DNA of 55,635 nucleotides, taken from the NCBI GenBank assembly GCA_021820665.1, contig JAKADK010000010.1, positions 1 through 55,635 of the forward strand, written 5' to 3'. The position numbers and the translations under genes were made by a program. How positions within the stretch are numbered: position 1 is the first letter of the stretch; every line of letters starts with the position of its first letter. The DNA is from Actinomycetes bacterium (GTDB lineage: Bacteria; Actinomycetota; Acidimicrobiia; Acidimicrobiales; RAAP-2). Shown piece by piece: positions 1-7,688 of the stretch. Below the pieces are notes generated by a model. It saw only the letters and a list, made by a program, of their open reading frames with translations, did not search any database and was not told where the DNA came from.

Positions 1-1
1 C

Positions 2-136
2 TACAACCGTCTCATGCGCGATGGTCTTGCCCAGATCTGCGACCCGGTTCCCATCGACACTCCACTACGCCGTCACTTCGACCGATTGGAAGGTGCCATC
101 ACCAATCTGATTGAAGAAGTTGGCCTCGCCGCATGA
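2..136 (+). CDS. 3' end of an unidentified gene (partial)
   Basis: An open frame enters from the left edge and ends with TGA at 134-136, giving 44 C-terminal residues that finish ...LIEEVGLAA. The composition (alternating hydrophobic and charged residues, RRHFDRLEGAITNLIEE) suggests an amphipathic C-terminal helix. The stretch looks less GC-rich than its neighbours. The family cannot be recognised from this fragment, and a chance frame cannot be fully excluded. Confidence 0.4.
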   Translation, partial: YNRLMRDGLAQICDPVPIDTPLRRHFDRLEGAITNLIEEVGLAA

Positions 137-176
137 AACTTGACTCAACTGTGCCGGCTTCGCCGGCTAAAGCTCC

Positions 177-860
177 CTAGCGAACGGTTGACGACGTCAC
201 CGGGCCGACCGCCGTCGGCGGAAGCGAGAGCACCGTGAGGAGGCCCGGTGGTGCCGCCAGCGCGGTGGGGACGGCGCTCATGAGGTGCATCGCGGTGGCC
301 CGGAGCGCCTCGGAGCCGTGCTGCGTCCCCCTGGCGACGGGGATGTCCAGCGTGTAGTTGGGGTCCCCGGACACGCGGACCTGGTAGCACCCCGGCTCAC
401 CGGGCTGGGGCCACGCGGGCCCGATGTCGGGCCGCAGCCGGGCGACGTGTTCGAAGACGACGGGCGAGCTCCCGCCGCGTACGCCCCGCAACTGGAGGTA
501 GAGCCCGGCGGCCGTGCCGGCCTCGATGCACCCGGAGCGCACCTCGAAGGGCTCGGGGGTCGGAAGGCGCGTCAGGCGCTCCTCCAGCGAGTCGATCTGG
601 ATGCCGAGCCTGGACGCGAGCGTGCGGATGGCTGGACCCCATGCCTTGGTGAGGACGCCGGGCCGCATGACGGTCGGGAGGTCGTCGAGCGCTCTGCCGA
701 ACCCCATCAGCTCGAACAGGGTTATCGGCTGGTGGCAGCTGCTGTAGTCCAGCACTTCGGTGCAGCACACCGCGTCGATGCGCGTCGAGGTCGCAAGCAG
801 GGTGCTGGCCAGCGCATCGCTGGAGCGGCGCGGATCGCCCCCGTCGTAGAGGATGGACAT
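177..860 (-). pseudogene. dihydrodipicolinate reductase-like protein, N-terminal domain lost
   Basis: The roughly 227 residues from the ATG at 860 match the C-terminal half of the actinobacterial dihydrodipicolinate-reductase/diaminopentanoate-dehydrogenase-like family. Seen are the blocks ITLFELMGFGRALDD, TKAWGPAIRTLASRLG, GTAAGLYLQLRGVRGG, FEHVARLRPDIGPAWPQP and the tail AVPTALAAPPGLLTVLSLP. The NAD(P)-binding Rossmann domain (about 120-140 residues in the family) is absent. The frame stays open upstream to about 1133, but the upstream translation is low-complexity and overlaps the next gene. Short traces resembling the end of the Rossmann domain occur near 880-960. I read it as a 5'-deleted, probably non-functional gene. 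Confidence 0.65.
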
Positions 861-1085
861 GTCTTCCCCGGGGGCGGCCTGCTGCATCGGATCCACGGGA
901 GAGGTTGTCGACAGGATCGACCGGGGACTGGAGCACTCGCCTTCTGTTTGAGCGGACGTTGGGACCCGAAGGCGGGCGGACTTCCGGATGAGGATCGGCT
1001 GCAGCCGGGACCGGGAGGGGCTGATCCCGTCGTGCCCCCGCCGTCGTGCCCCGTCCGCTCCTCTCCGAGCGAGCGACGACCTCCC

Positions 1086-1091
1086 GTAGGC
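1086..1091 (+). promoter_or_regulatory. candidate -10 element for a leaderless promoter
   Basis: TAGGCT fits the actinobacterial TANNNT -10 consensus and lies 8 bases before the GTG at 1100, the spacing expected for a leaderless transcript. The same TAGGCT-to-start arrangement recurs before the gene at 40490. No clear -35 element is visible. Confidence 0.35.
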
Positions 1092-1099
1092 TGGCTGGC

Positions 1100-2689
1100 G
1101 TGGATCCTTCCCTGCGTCGACCGGACGGCTCACCGGACGGGCTCGCTGCGAGCGGCGGGAGTGGGGAAGGAGACGGAAGCGGACGGGTCCGATCCGAGAC
1201 GCTGGGTTCCCGCACTCCGCGGGCTCATCCCCGGCGGCTCCCGGTACCCACCCGGAGGGAGCTGGCCGAGCGGGGGGCGCAGATCGCTACCACCCTGGCC
1301 CGACACTTCGGGCCCCTCGCCCTGCTCCAGGCCCGGAGCGCACGCACGGGCCGCCTCCCTCTCGCCGCGATCGCCGTGCCGCTACGACAGACGTTCGAAG
1401 ACCTCGGCGGGACGTTCATGAAGTTCGGGCAGCTGGTGGCGTCGTCGCCCGGGATGTTCGGAGACGAGTTCGCCGAGGCGTTCCGACGGTGCCTCGACAC
1501 CGGTCCCATCGTGCCCATCGGGGTCGTCCGAGACAGCATCGAAGCCGACCTGGGGATGGACCTGGGTGACGCCTACGCCCGGTTCGATCCGGTGCCCATC
1601 GGGCGCGCCTCGATCGCGGTGGTCCACCGGGCCCTCACCCACGACCGGCGGGACGTGGCGGTGAAGGTGCTGCGTCCCGACGTGGAGCGATCGGTTGCCA
1701 CCGACCTCGCGCTGCTCGGACCGCTGCTCGAGCTGGTCGCCCGCCAGACCGGCGACCAGGGCGTGGGCACGCTCCTCCAGATCTTCGCCGGCTTCAAGGT
1801 CCAGATCGGCGAGGAGCTGGACCTTCGTAACGAGGCTCGAGCCATGGCGGCCTTCAAGGATCTGCTCGGTGAGGTGGACCTCCCGCTCCTCGTCGTGCCC
1901 GAGCGGTACCCGGAGCTGTCGGGGCCGCGGGTGCTCACCATGTCCTACCTCGACGGCGTGGCCGTCGACGATCTCGCCGGTGCCGCCGACCTGGGTGTCG
2001 ATCCGGCCCCGCTGGTCGAGCAGGTCGTGCGGGCGTTCTTCCTCACGGCCACCCGTTGGGGCGCGTTCCATGGTGACGTCCACGCCGGGAACATGCTCAT
2101 CCTGCGGGACGGGCGCATGGGCATCATTGACTGGGGCATCGTCGGTCGACTCGACGCAGAGACGCACCGGTTCTTCGTCCGGCTGCTGGCAGCGGCCCTC
2201 GGAGACGAGACGGCCTGGTCGGAGATCGCCGCGCATCTCACCCTCACCTACGGTCCGGCGATGCAAGAGGGTCTCGGTCTCTCCGACATCGAGCTGAGCC
2301 GGTTCATCCAGCAGCTCATCGAGCCGGTGCTCACCAGGCCCTTCGGCGAGGTGAGCCTGGCGGCGTTGATCCAGGCGCCACTGGTGCAGGCATCCAAGGC
2401 GCAGGGCATCGAGACCCACAACCGCTCGATCCGCTCACTCGTCGGCCGGGTGCGTGCGGGACGCCGGCTGCGGCGGTTGGCGGACGAGTCCGGGGGGACC
2501 AGCTCGGATTTCGACCGCGGTATGTACCTTCTGGGCAAGCAGCTCATGTACTTCGAGCGGTACGGCAAGATGTTCCTTGCCGACGTGCCGATCCTCGGTG
2601 ACCGACCCTTCTTCGAGCACCTGGTGGCTACCGCTCCCATCGCACCGCCCGACGTGGCACCCGATGCCCCACCCGACGTGGCGACGTGA
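1100..2689 (+). CDS. AarF/UbiB/ABC1-family atypical protein kinase
   Basis: This is a 529-residue protein of the ABC1/UbiB kinase-like family, whose members support isoprenoid-quinone metabolism or other membrane lipid functions. Visible motifs are the family-specific KFGQ signature (TFMKFGQLVASSPGMF), the ELDLRNEA block, the catalytic loop HGDVHAGNML and the metal-binding IIDWG in place of DFG. The C-terminus ends in a Pro/Asp-rich tail. I prefer the GTG at 1100 because TAGGCT lies just upstream and because the earlier in-frame GTG at 1046 adds only low-complexity sequence. It is followed at 68 bp by a ferredoxin gene. The substrate is unknown. Confidence 0.88.
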   Translation: MDPSLRRPDGSPDGLAASGGSGEGDGSGRVRSETLGSRTPRAHPRRLPVPTRRELAERGAQIATTLARHFGPLALLQARSARTGRLPLAAIAVPLRQTFEDLGGTFMKFGQLVASSPGMFGDEFAEAFRRCLDTGPIVPIGVVRDSIEADLGMDLGDAYARFDPVPIGRASIAVVHRALTHDRRDVAVKVLRPDVERSVATDLALLGPLLELVARQTGDQGVGTLLQIFAGFKVQIGEELDLRNEARAMAAFKDLLGEVDLPLLVVPERYPELSGPRVLTMSYLDGVAVDDLAGAADLGVDPAPLVEQVVRAFFLTATRWGAFHGDVHAGNMLILRDGRMGIIDWGIVGRLDAETHRFFVRLLAAALGDETAWSEIAAHLTLTYGPAMQEGLGLSDIELSRFIQQLIEPVLTRPFGEVSLAALIQAPLVQASKAQGIETHNRSIRSLVGRVRAGRRLRRLADESGGTSSDFDRGMYLLGKQLMYFERYGKMFLADVPILGDRPFFEHLVATAPIAPPDVAPDAPPDVAT

Positions 2690-2757
2690 CGCGACGCGAG
2701 GCGACCCCGGTGGGGAACGGGTACCGTGGGGCCCCGACCGGACGCAGGAGGCATCGG

Positions 2758-2955
2758 ATGAAGATCGTCGTGGACTTCGACGTGTGCGCGAGCAACGCCG
2801 TCTGCATGGGCATCGCCCCCGAGGTGTTCGAGGTGCGGGACGACGGGTACCTCTACGTGCTCGATGAGCACCCCCCCGAAACACTGAGAGAGAAGATGCG
2901 CCAGGCCGTCAATGGGTGCCCGACGGGAGCGATCTCCATTGTCGAGGACGAGTAG
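2758..2955 (+). CDS. 3Fe-4S-type ferredoxin
   Basis: A 65-residue small ferredoxin. The cysteine pattern C-x5-C near residues 10-16 (CASNAVC) plus a single distal CPTGAI near residue 55 is the 3Fe-4S arrangement of actinobacterial ferredoxins that often serve cytochrome P450 or other monooxygenases. The internal EVFEVRDDGYLYVL block is typical of the group. The start at 2758 is supported by AGGAGG seven bases upstream. It sits 9 bp before gltX in the same direction, so the two may be cotranscribed. No P450 gene is in the window, so the redox partner is unknown. Confidence 0.9.
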   Translation: MKIVVDFDVCASNAVCMGIAPEVFEVRDDGYLYVLDEHPPETLREKMRQAVNGCPTGAISIVEDE

Positions 2956-2964
2956 CGTCGGCGG

Positions 2965-4608
2965 GTGAGCGACGACGACGTTCCGAGCCCGCCCGGTGCC
3001 CTCCGGGTCCGCTTCGCCCCGTCGCCGACGGGTTACCTCCATGTGGGCAGTGCCCGGACCGCTCTGTTCAATTGGGTGGTGGCCCGCCAGCACGGCGGGA
3101 CGTTCGTCTTGCGCATCGAGGACACCGATGCCGAACGGAACCGGGAGGAGTGGGTCACCGGGATCCTCACGGCCATGCACTGGCTGGGACTCGACCCTGA
3201 TGAGGGCCCCTACCGTCAGTCCGACCGGGTCGAGCGCCATGGCCTGGCGGTCGACCTGCTGTGGTCTGCCGGCCTGCTCTACGCCTGCGGGTGCTCGCGC
3301 GACGAGATCGAGGAGCGGAACCGGGCGGCGGGGGAGACCACCCCCGGCTACGACGGGTTCTGCCGATCGCTGGGCCTCGATCGTGGGGACGGGCGCGCCC
3401 TCCGGTTCCGCACGCCCGGAGAGGGCGCCACGGTCGTGGCTGACGTTATCCGGGGGAACGTGAGGTTCCCGCACTCGGCGATGGAGGACTTCGTCGTGGT
3501 CAAGTCCTCCGGGGCCCCCCTGTTCGTCCTGGCGAACGTGGTGGACGACATCGACATGGGGATCACCCACGTGATCCGAGGAGAGGACCTGCTGCCGACC
3601 ACGCCGAAGGGCGTCCTGCTCTGGGAGGCATTGGCCGCGGCCGGCTGGGAGCCCGAGGGTGCAGCCCGGCCCGTGCATGCGGCCGCCGCATCCGGGGGTG
3701 GACCCGTTGGTGCACCTGCCGTCATACCCACCGCTGGGCTGGCGTCGGTAGCCGCCACTGGACCGGTCCCCGGACCACAGCGCGGGTCAGGGCCCCCCGG
3801 GCCCGGTGGGTCCGGGCGCATCCCGCTCCCCGTCTTCGCCCACCTGCCGATGCTGGTGAACGAGAAGCGCCAGAAGCTCTCAAAACGGCGCGATCCCGTG
3901 GCTGTGGAGTCCTACCGTGAACAGGGGTACCTGCCGGAGGCCTTCGTGAACTACCTGGCTCTGCTCGGCTGGAGCCCGCCGGGGGATCGTGAGGTGTTCG
4001 GCGTCGACGAGCTGGTTGCCTCGTTCCGGCTCGAGCATGTGAACCACGCGCCGGCATTCTTCGATGTGAAGAAGCTCACCCACGTGAACGGCGAGCACAT
4101 CCGGGCGATGTCCACCGAGGACTTCGTAGCGGCCTGCCGGCCCTGGCTGACCGGTCCGAGAGCCCCGTGGCCGCCGGACCGCTTCGACGATGCGGTCTTC
4201 GTACGGATGGCCCCGCTGGTCCAGGAGCGGATCTCGGTGCTCGCCGAGGTGGTCGGCATGGTCGACTTCCTCTTTCTGGAGGAGCCGGCGATGGATGAGG
4301 TGGCATGGGCGAAGGCCGTGGCCCCTGCCGGGCCCGGTCCCGCCATCCTCCGCCGGGCGCTGGAGGTCTACGGAACGATCGAGGAGCACGCCTGGCAGGC
4401 GGGAACGCTCCAGGAGGCGATGGGCGAGGTGGCGGCCGACGCAGGATTGAAGGTGGGAAAGGCCCAGGCTCCCGTCCGGGTGGCGCTCACCGGTCGGTCG
4501 GTCGGTCCTCCGCTCTTCGAGTCGATGGAGGCCCTCGGCTCCGCTCGGGTGCTCGCGCGCCTACGGGCCGCGCTCGCCCGGGCGACAGCCAACACCGCGC
4601 TGCCCTGA
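2965..4608 (+). CDS. gltX: glutamyl-tRNA synthetase with a low-complexity insertion
   Basis: Class I aminoacyl-tRNA synthetase that charges tRNA with glutamate. The N-terminus carries the HIGH-type motif in [17 protein letters not shown], and the KMSKS-type motif appears as KLSKRRD near residue 305. The C-terminal anticodon-binding helical region ends in [32 protein letters not shown]. The start is GTG. At 547 residues it is longer than the usual 470-500. The extra length is a Gly/Ala/Pro-rich stretch at about residues 232-285, inserted between the conserved [11 protein letters not shown] block and [21 protein letters not shown]. The catalytic motifs are intact, so the enzyme is expected to be active. 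It lies directly upstream of tRNA-Gln and tRNA-Glu. Whether it also charges tRNA-Gln (transamidation pathway) cannot be told here. Confidence 0.95.
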   Translation: MSDDDVPSPPGALRVRFAPSPTGYLHVGSARTALFNWVVARQHGGTFVLRIEDTDAERNREEWVTGILTAMHWLGLDPDEGPYRQSDRVERHGLAVDLLWSAGLLYACGCSRDEIEERNRAAGETTPGYDGFCRSLGLDRGDGRALRFRTPGEGATVVADVIRGNVRFPHSAMEDFVVVKSSGAPLFVLANVVDDIDMGITHVIRGEDLLPTTPKGVLLWEALAAAGWEPEGAARPVHAAAASGGGPVGAPAVIPTAGLASVAATGPVPGPQRGSGPPGPGGSGRIPLPVFAHLPMLVNEKRQKLSKRRDPVAVESYREQGYLPEAFVNYLALLGWSPPGDREVFGVDELVASFRLEHVNHAPAFFDVKKLTHVNGEHIRAMSTEDFVAACRPWLTGPRAPWPPDRFDDAVFVRMAPLVQERISVLAEVVGMVDFLFLEEPAMDEVAWAKAVAPAGPGPAILRRALEVYGTIEEHAWQAGTLQEAMGEVAADAGLKVGKAQAPVRVALTGRSVGPPLFESMEALGSARVLARLRAALARATANTALP

Positions 4609-4630
4609 GCGGGTTCAGACCCGGTGGCAG

Positions 4631-4660
4631 GCCGTAGTGCCGTAGTGCCGTAGTGCCGTA
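4631..4660 (+). repeat. 8-bp tandem repeat (GCCGTAGT)
   Basis: GCCGTAGT is repeated three times and followed by a partial copy, GCCGTA, in the gltX-tRNA spacer. It is a short microsatellite with no visible function. The rest of the 4609-4821 spacer shows only a possible -10-like TAAAGT at 4802-4807 in front of tRNA-Gln. Confidence 0.85.
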
Positions 4661-4821
4661 CCCGATCGAGGCGGTCCCGGTCGGGCGATCGGACCTCCCT
4701 CTTGCGGCTCCGGGTGTCTCCTCGTCACCACAGGTGGCCCGGCCGCCGTCCCTCACGTGCAACCGTGGCGGCTCTGGGTGCGGTCCGCTCCAGCGGTCCG
4801 GTAAAGTGGCGTTTCGCCCAT

Positions 4822-4894
4822 TCGGGGGTGGCGCAACTGGCAGCGCGCGTGATTCTGGTTCACGAGGTTGGAGGTTCGAGCCCTCCCCCCCGAG
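4822..4894 (+). tRNA. tRNA-Gln (anticodon CTG)
   Basis: A full cloverleaf can be drawn. The acceptor stem is TCGGGGG paired with CCCCCGA and the D arm is GCGC...GCGC. The anticodon stem CGTGA/TCACG closes the loop TTCTGGT, giving anticodon CTG, and the T arm is GGAGG-TTCGAGC-CCTCC. The discriminator is G and CCA is not encoded. It decodes CAG. Confidence 0.95.
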
Positions 4895-4929
4895 CGGGGA
4901 CGGCGATCCGCGAGGGTCGGCCGTCCGAT

Positions 4930-5005
4930 GGTCCCATCGTCTAGAGGCCTAGGACACCACCCTCTCAAGGTGGAGACACGGGTTCGAACCCCGTTGGGAC
5001 TGCCA
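4930..5005 (+). tRNA. tRNA-Glu (anticodon CTC), CCA encoded
   Basis: The acceptor stem is GGTCCCA paired with TGGGACT (a G-T pair at the first position). The anticodon stem CCACC/GGTGG closes CTCTCAA, giving anticodon CTC, and the T arm is ACGGG-TTCGAAC-CCCGT. The discriminator is G5002 and CCA is encoded at 5003-5005. Its 3' half is shared with the end of the serine recombinase gene on the other strand, so it is the probable integration target of the mobile element. Confidence 0.95.
4965..5005. other. probable attachment-site region at tRNA-Glu 3' end
   Basis: The 3' half of tRNA-Glu (anticodon loop to CCA) overlaps the last codons of the minus-strand serine recombinase gene. This arrangement is typical of an element integrated into a tRNA gene with the recombinase at the element edge. 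No second copy of the 41-base segment was noticed in the window, so the other attachment site would lie outside or be diverged. Confidence 0.5.
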
Positions 5006-6470
5006 GTCTGGAGCGTGTTCGAACCGCGCCCGGTATGCGGAAGCGCGGCTGGACGAGGCGGCGGTCGTGCACGTCGATCGATGTGATCAGCTCTCGGAGC
5101 ACCGACTTGACGGCGGCGGTCTCACCATGCGACAGGGCGGCGTCGAGCTGTCCCCGCAGGGCGGTGATTTGCTCCCGGTCAGGACCGTGGGGCTGGTGCT
5201 CCTCGATGTCGGCGATCTCGTCGCGCCGGGTTTGTAGCTGGCGTAGGCGATGGGAGAGCCGCTCGAGTCGAGGGCCGCACTGTGCCGGGGACATCGTCCC
5301 GTCCTCGAAGGCAGCGAGGTACCGGTCGATGGCGGCTTCGGTCTTCTTCATCTCGGCGTCGATCCTGGTGGATTCTTCCTGGAGGGTGTTGCTCGCTGCG
5401 TGGACGCGCTCGACAGCTTGCGCAAACGCACGGTCTACGAAGGAGGCGTCGGCGTACACCGAACCGATGGCGGCGAGGATCGACTCTTCGAGCTCTCGTG
5501 CTGGGAGACGGTCGGCCGTGCACCCCGTCTTCCCGTACCGCTGCCGTGAGAAGCACACGTAGTACTCGTAGCGCCCATTGCGGCCGTGAGCGGCGGCACC
5601 GACGTAGCGCTTGCCGCACATGGTGCAAACGAGCAGCCTGCTCAAGATGTAGTCGTAGGAGTTGGAGCGGCATGCGGCCTTGTCGTCACCGTGCTCGGCG
5701 AGCAGCTCGTGGGCGGCGGCGAAGGTGGCGGTATCGATCAGCGGCGCGTGCGCTGACGAGTGGTACGAGCCGCGGAAGAGGACCTCGCCCAGGTAGGCAC
5801 GGTTGCGCAGGACGGTGAGGACGGACATGTGGCTCCAGGGTCGGCCGTTTCTCGTCCGGTAGCCCTCTTCGTTCAGCCGAGCCGCGATGGCGTTGGCGCC
5901 GAGCCGGTCTTTCACGTAGAGCCCGAAGATGTACGGGACGAGCGTCGCCTCGTCTTCTTTGACCACGAGGGTGCTCGTCGCCTTGTCGATGAGGTAGCCG
6001 AAGGGCCGCTGGCCGCCGCACCACTCGCCGCGGGCAGCCTTGCGTTCCATGCCGGCGATCACGCGGTCGATAATGGTGGCACGTTCGAACTCTGCGAAGA
6101 CGCCGAGCATCTGTACCATCATCCGGCCCGCAGGCGACGAGGTGTCGAAGGGTTCGGTGGCCGAGCGGAAGGCGACACCTGCGGCGTCGAGATCCTCGAG
6201 GACCTGGGCGAGGCCGCGCACCGAGCGCGCGAGCCGGTCGACCCGGTACACGAGCAGCAGGTCGAAGCGTTTCGCCTTCGCCTCCAGGAGGGCGCGTTGG
6301 AGGTTGGGCCGTTCCAGGCTGGCCCCGCTCATCTGGTCGGTGAACTCCCGGACGAGCTGCCAGCCGTCCTGGCTGTCGACGTACTTGCGAAGCCGATCGG
6401 CTTGGGCGCCGAGAGAGAACGGCTGGTGCTCCTCGTCGGTGGAGATGCGGGTGTAGGTGGCGATCCTCAT
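4965..6470 (-). CDS. serine recombinase with zinc ribbon (element integrase)
   Basis: Serine site-specific recombinase of 501 residues. The N-terminal resolvase domain has the catalytic serine in YTRISTDEE (Ser10) and the conserved YRVDRLARSVRGL. A recombinase domain follows with GGQRPFGYLID and WSHMSVLTVLRNRAYLGEVLFRG. Next come a zinc ribbon (CTMCGKRYVGAA ... YYVCFSRQRYGKTGC) and a coiled-coil segment. The last 13 codons are antisense to tRNA-Glu. The ATG at 6470 is preceded by AGGAGG and overlaps the TGA of the upstream 69-codon gene, so translation is coupled. Its job is probably integration and excision of the adjacent element at tRNA-Glu. Confidence 0.93.
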   Translation of the reverse strand: MRIATYTRISTDEEHQPFSLGAQADRLRKYVDSQDGWQLVREFTDQMSGASLERPNLQRALLEAKAKRFDLLLVYRVDRLARSVRGLAQVLEDLDAAGVAFRSATEPFDTSSPAGRMMVQMLGVFAEFERATIIDRVIAGMERKAARGEWCGGQRPFGYLIDKATSTLVVKEDEATLVPYIFGLYVKDRLGANAIAARLNEEGYRTRNGRPWSHMSVLTVLRNRAYLGEVLFRGSYHSSAHAPLIDTATFAAAHELLAEHGDDKAACRSNSYDYILSRLLVCTMCGKRYVGAAAHGRNGRYEYYVCFSRQRYGKTGCTADRLPARELEESILAAIGSVYADASFVDRAFAQAVERVHAASNTLQEESTRIDAEMKKTEAAIDRYLAAFEDGTMSPAQCGPRLERLSHRLRQLQTRRDEIADIEEHQPHGPDREQITALRGQLDAALSHGETAAVKSVLRELITSIDVHDRRLVQPRFRIPGAVRTRSRLAVPTGFEPVSPP

Positions 6471-6676
6471 GGGTCCTCCTTGGGGCCAAGAGGAGACCTC
6501 TGAGGTGGCCGAGAAGTCAAGCAGCCGGCGTCTCGGATGAGTCCTTCGAACAGATCGGCGATGGCGGCCATTGCCCGGGCCTCCCGTTCGGCCGGGAGGT
6601 CGAGGAGCTCTGGAGCCAGCACCTCGAAGTTGTCTGCCGCGCCACCCCTGCGGTTCACCGGCCCGACGTGCCTCAT
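6467..6676 (-). CDS. 69-residue hypothetical protein coupled to recombinase
   Basis: The small reading frame starts with an ATG overlapping the TGA of the upstream methyltransferase and ends with a TGA overlapping the recombinase ATG. This ATGA overlap on both sides strongly supports that it is translated. The product is acidic and helical in the middle (FEVLAPELLDLPAEREARAM...FEGLIRDAG) with a Pro/Arg tail. I recognise no domain. By position it may be a recombination directionality or partner protein, but that is only inferred from context. Confidence 0.6.
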   Translation of the reverse strand: MRHVGPVNRRGGAADNFEVLAPELLDLPAEREARAMAAIADLFEGLIRDAGCLTSRPPQRSPLGPKEDP

Positions 6677-7509
6677 TCGACGCGGAAGCAGAGCAAGTCC
6701 TCGTGGGCGACGACGGAGCGGGGGATGCCGCGGGCTCTGGCTCGCCGTGCTTGGTCGAGGGCGAAGAACGAGGTTCGGGGGACGAGGTGGTCGTCGCGCA
6801 GTCCGGCGAGGAGGGCGACGTTGCGCTCGAAGAGCACCAGGCCGGCCTCCTCGCCGACCCGGGCGAGCGCACCGGGGAGGTCGATGAGCTCGCCGGCTGT
6901 CCACCAGGGCCGCACGGTCATGGCGACGACCCCGTCGGGACGGAGCCACCCGGCGACTTGGGCAAGCACCGTGCGCATGGCGTCGAGGAGCCGGTCGAGG
7001 CCGACGTGGGCGAGGTTGGCCGGGTCGGTCGAGTACCGGTAGTTGGCCTTGTGCACCCCTTGGCCGGGGGCGGTCTTCACCTGCCCGTGGACCGACGGCC
7101 CGTAGGGGGGACTGGTGAGCACGAGGGCGACCAGGCCACGGAGGGCGGGGTCGAGGTGGGCGCCGAGGTGGCGGGCGTCGGCGCAGACGACCTCCCCGTG
7201 CCCGGAGGCCCCTTGGGCTCGGGCGTGGTCGAGGTTGGCCCGGGCGAGGTCCGCCCAGGGCGGCTCGTACTCGACGCCGACGGCGTCGCGCCCCAGGTGG
7301 ACGGCTTCGACCAAGGTGGTGCCGATGCCGCACATCGGGTCGAGCACGTAGTCGCCTGGCCGGGTGTAGTCGCAGATGGCGGTGCGCGCGATGGCGGGGA
7401 GCATCTTCGCCGGATGGGCCGAGCTCACCGCCAGGTACCGCCCGTGGCGCTGGGCGCGCGGGGACTGCTGGGCGGTGGCCCACACCGACAGCGGCAGGTC
7501 GCAGGTCAT
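6673..7509 (-). CDS. orphan DNA methyltransferase (N4-cytosine/N6-adenine type)
   Basis: A 278-residue SAM-dependent methyltransferase. It carries the SAM-binding DPMCGIGTTLVEAVHLGRDAVGVE block and the catalytic TSPPY motif of N4-cytosine/N6-adenine amino-methyltransferases (TSPPYGPSVHGQVK). The order SAM-binding motif before TSPPY is seen directly. No restriction endonuclease is adjacent, so it is an orphan enzyme, perhaps protecting transferred DNA from host restriction. It is the first gene of a three-gene coupled set with the 69-residue protein and the serine recombinase. A clear paralogue lies at 10684-11688. Confidence 0.88.
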   Translation of the reverse strand: MTCDLPLSVWATAQQSPRAQRHGRYLAVSSAHPAKMLPAIARTAICDYTRPGDYVLDPMCGIGTTLVEAVHLGRDAVGVEYEPPWADLARANLDHARAQGASGHGEVVCADARHLGAHLDPALRGLVALVLTSPPYGPSVHGQVKTAPGQGVHKANYRYSTDPANLAHVGLDRLLDAMRTVLAQVAGWLRPDGVVAMTVRPWWTAGELIDLPGALARVGEEAGLVLFERNVALLAGLRDDHLVPRTSFFALDQARRARARGIPRSVVAHEDLLCFRVE

Positions 7510-7688
7510 CGGCCCCCCAGTACGACATCGCAGGAGTTCCTTCCGGTCTCTGGCGTCGGAACGTCACTGATCAGGGCGTTGACCCGCCGATGCAGGATCC
7601 GCGCCTGGGTGAAGATGCTTCGATAATCTTGAAGTGAATTCAATGGCGCTGTCCTTTCGCTAGCTTGCTTGAAGAGGAGGAGTGGTTC
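7510..7688. promoter_or_regulatory. divergent promoter region between methyltransferase and tyrosine recombinase
   Basis: This 179-bp spacer drives genes in both directions and contains an unusually AT-rich patch. GATAAT at 7622-7627 is a good -10 candidate for the rightward genes. It is followed by the imperfect inverted repeat TTGAAGTGAATTCAA (7629-7643), a plausible operator, perhaps for the XRE protein encoded just downstream. Confidence 0.4.

Noticed and set aside
285-1421. Plus-strand open frame of 378 codons over the reductase pseudogene
   Set aside because: Low-complexity product, antisense to recognisable reductase sequence and overlapping the kinase gene in another frame.
3655-3825. 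gltX insertion considered as an intein or insertion sequence
   Set aside because: It is far too short, in frame, and lacks splicing or transposase motifs.
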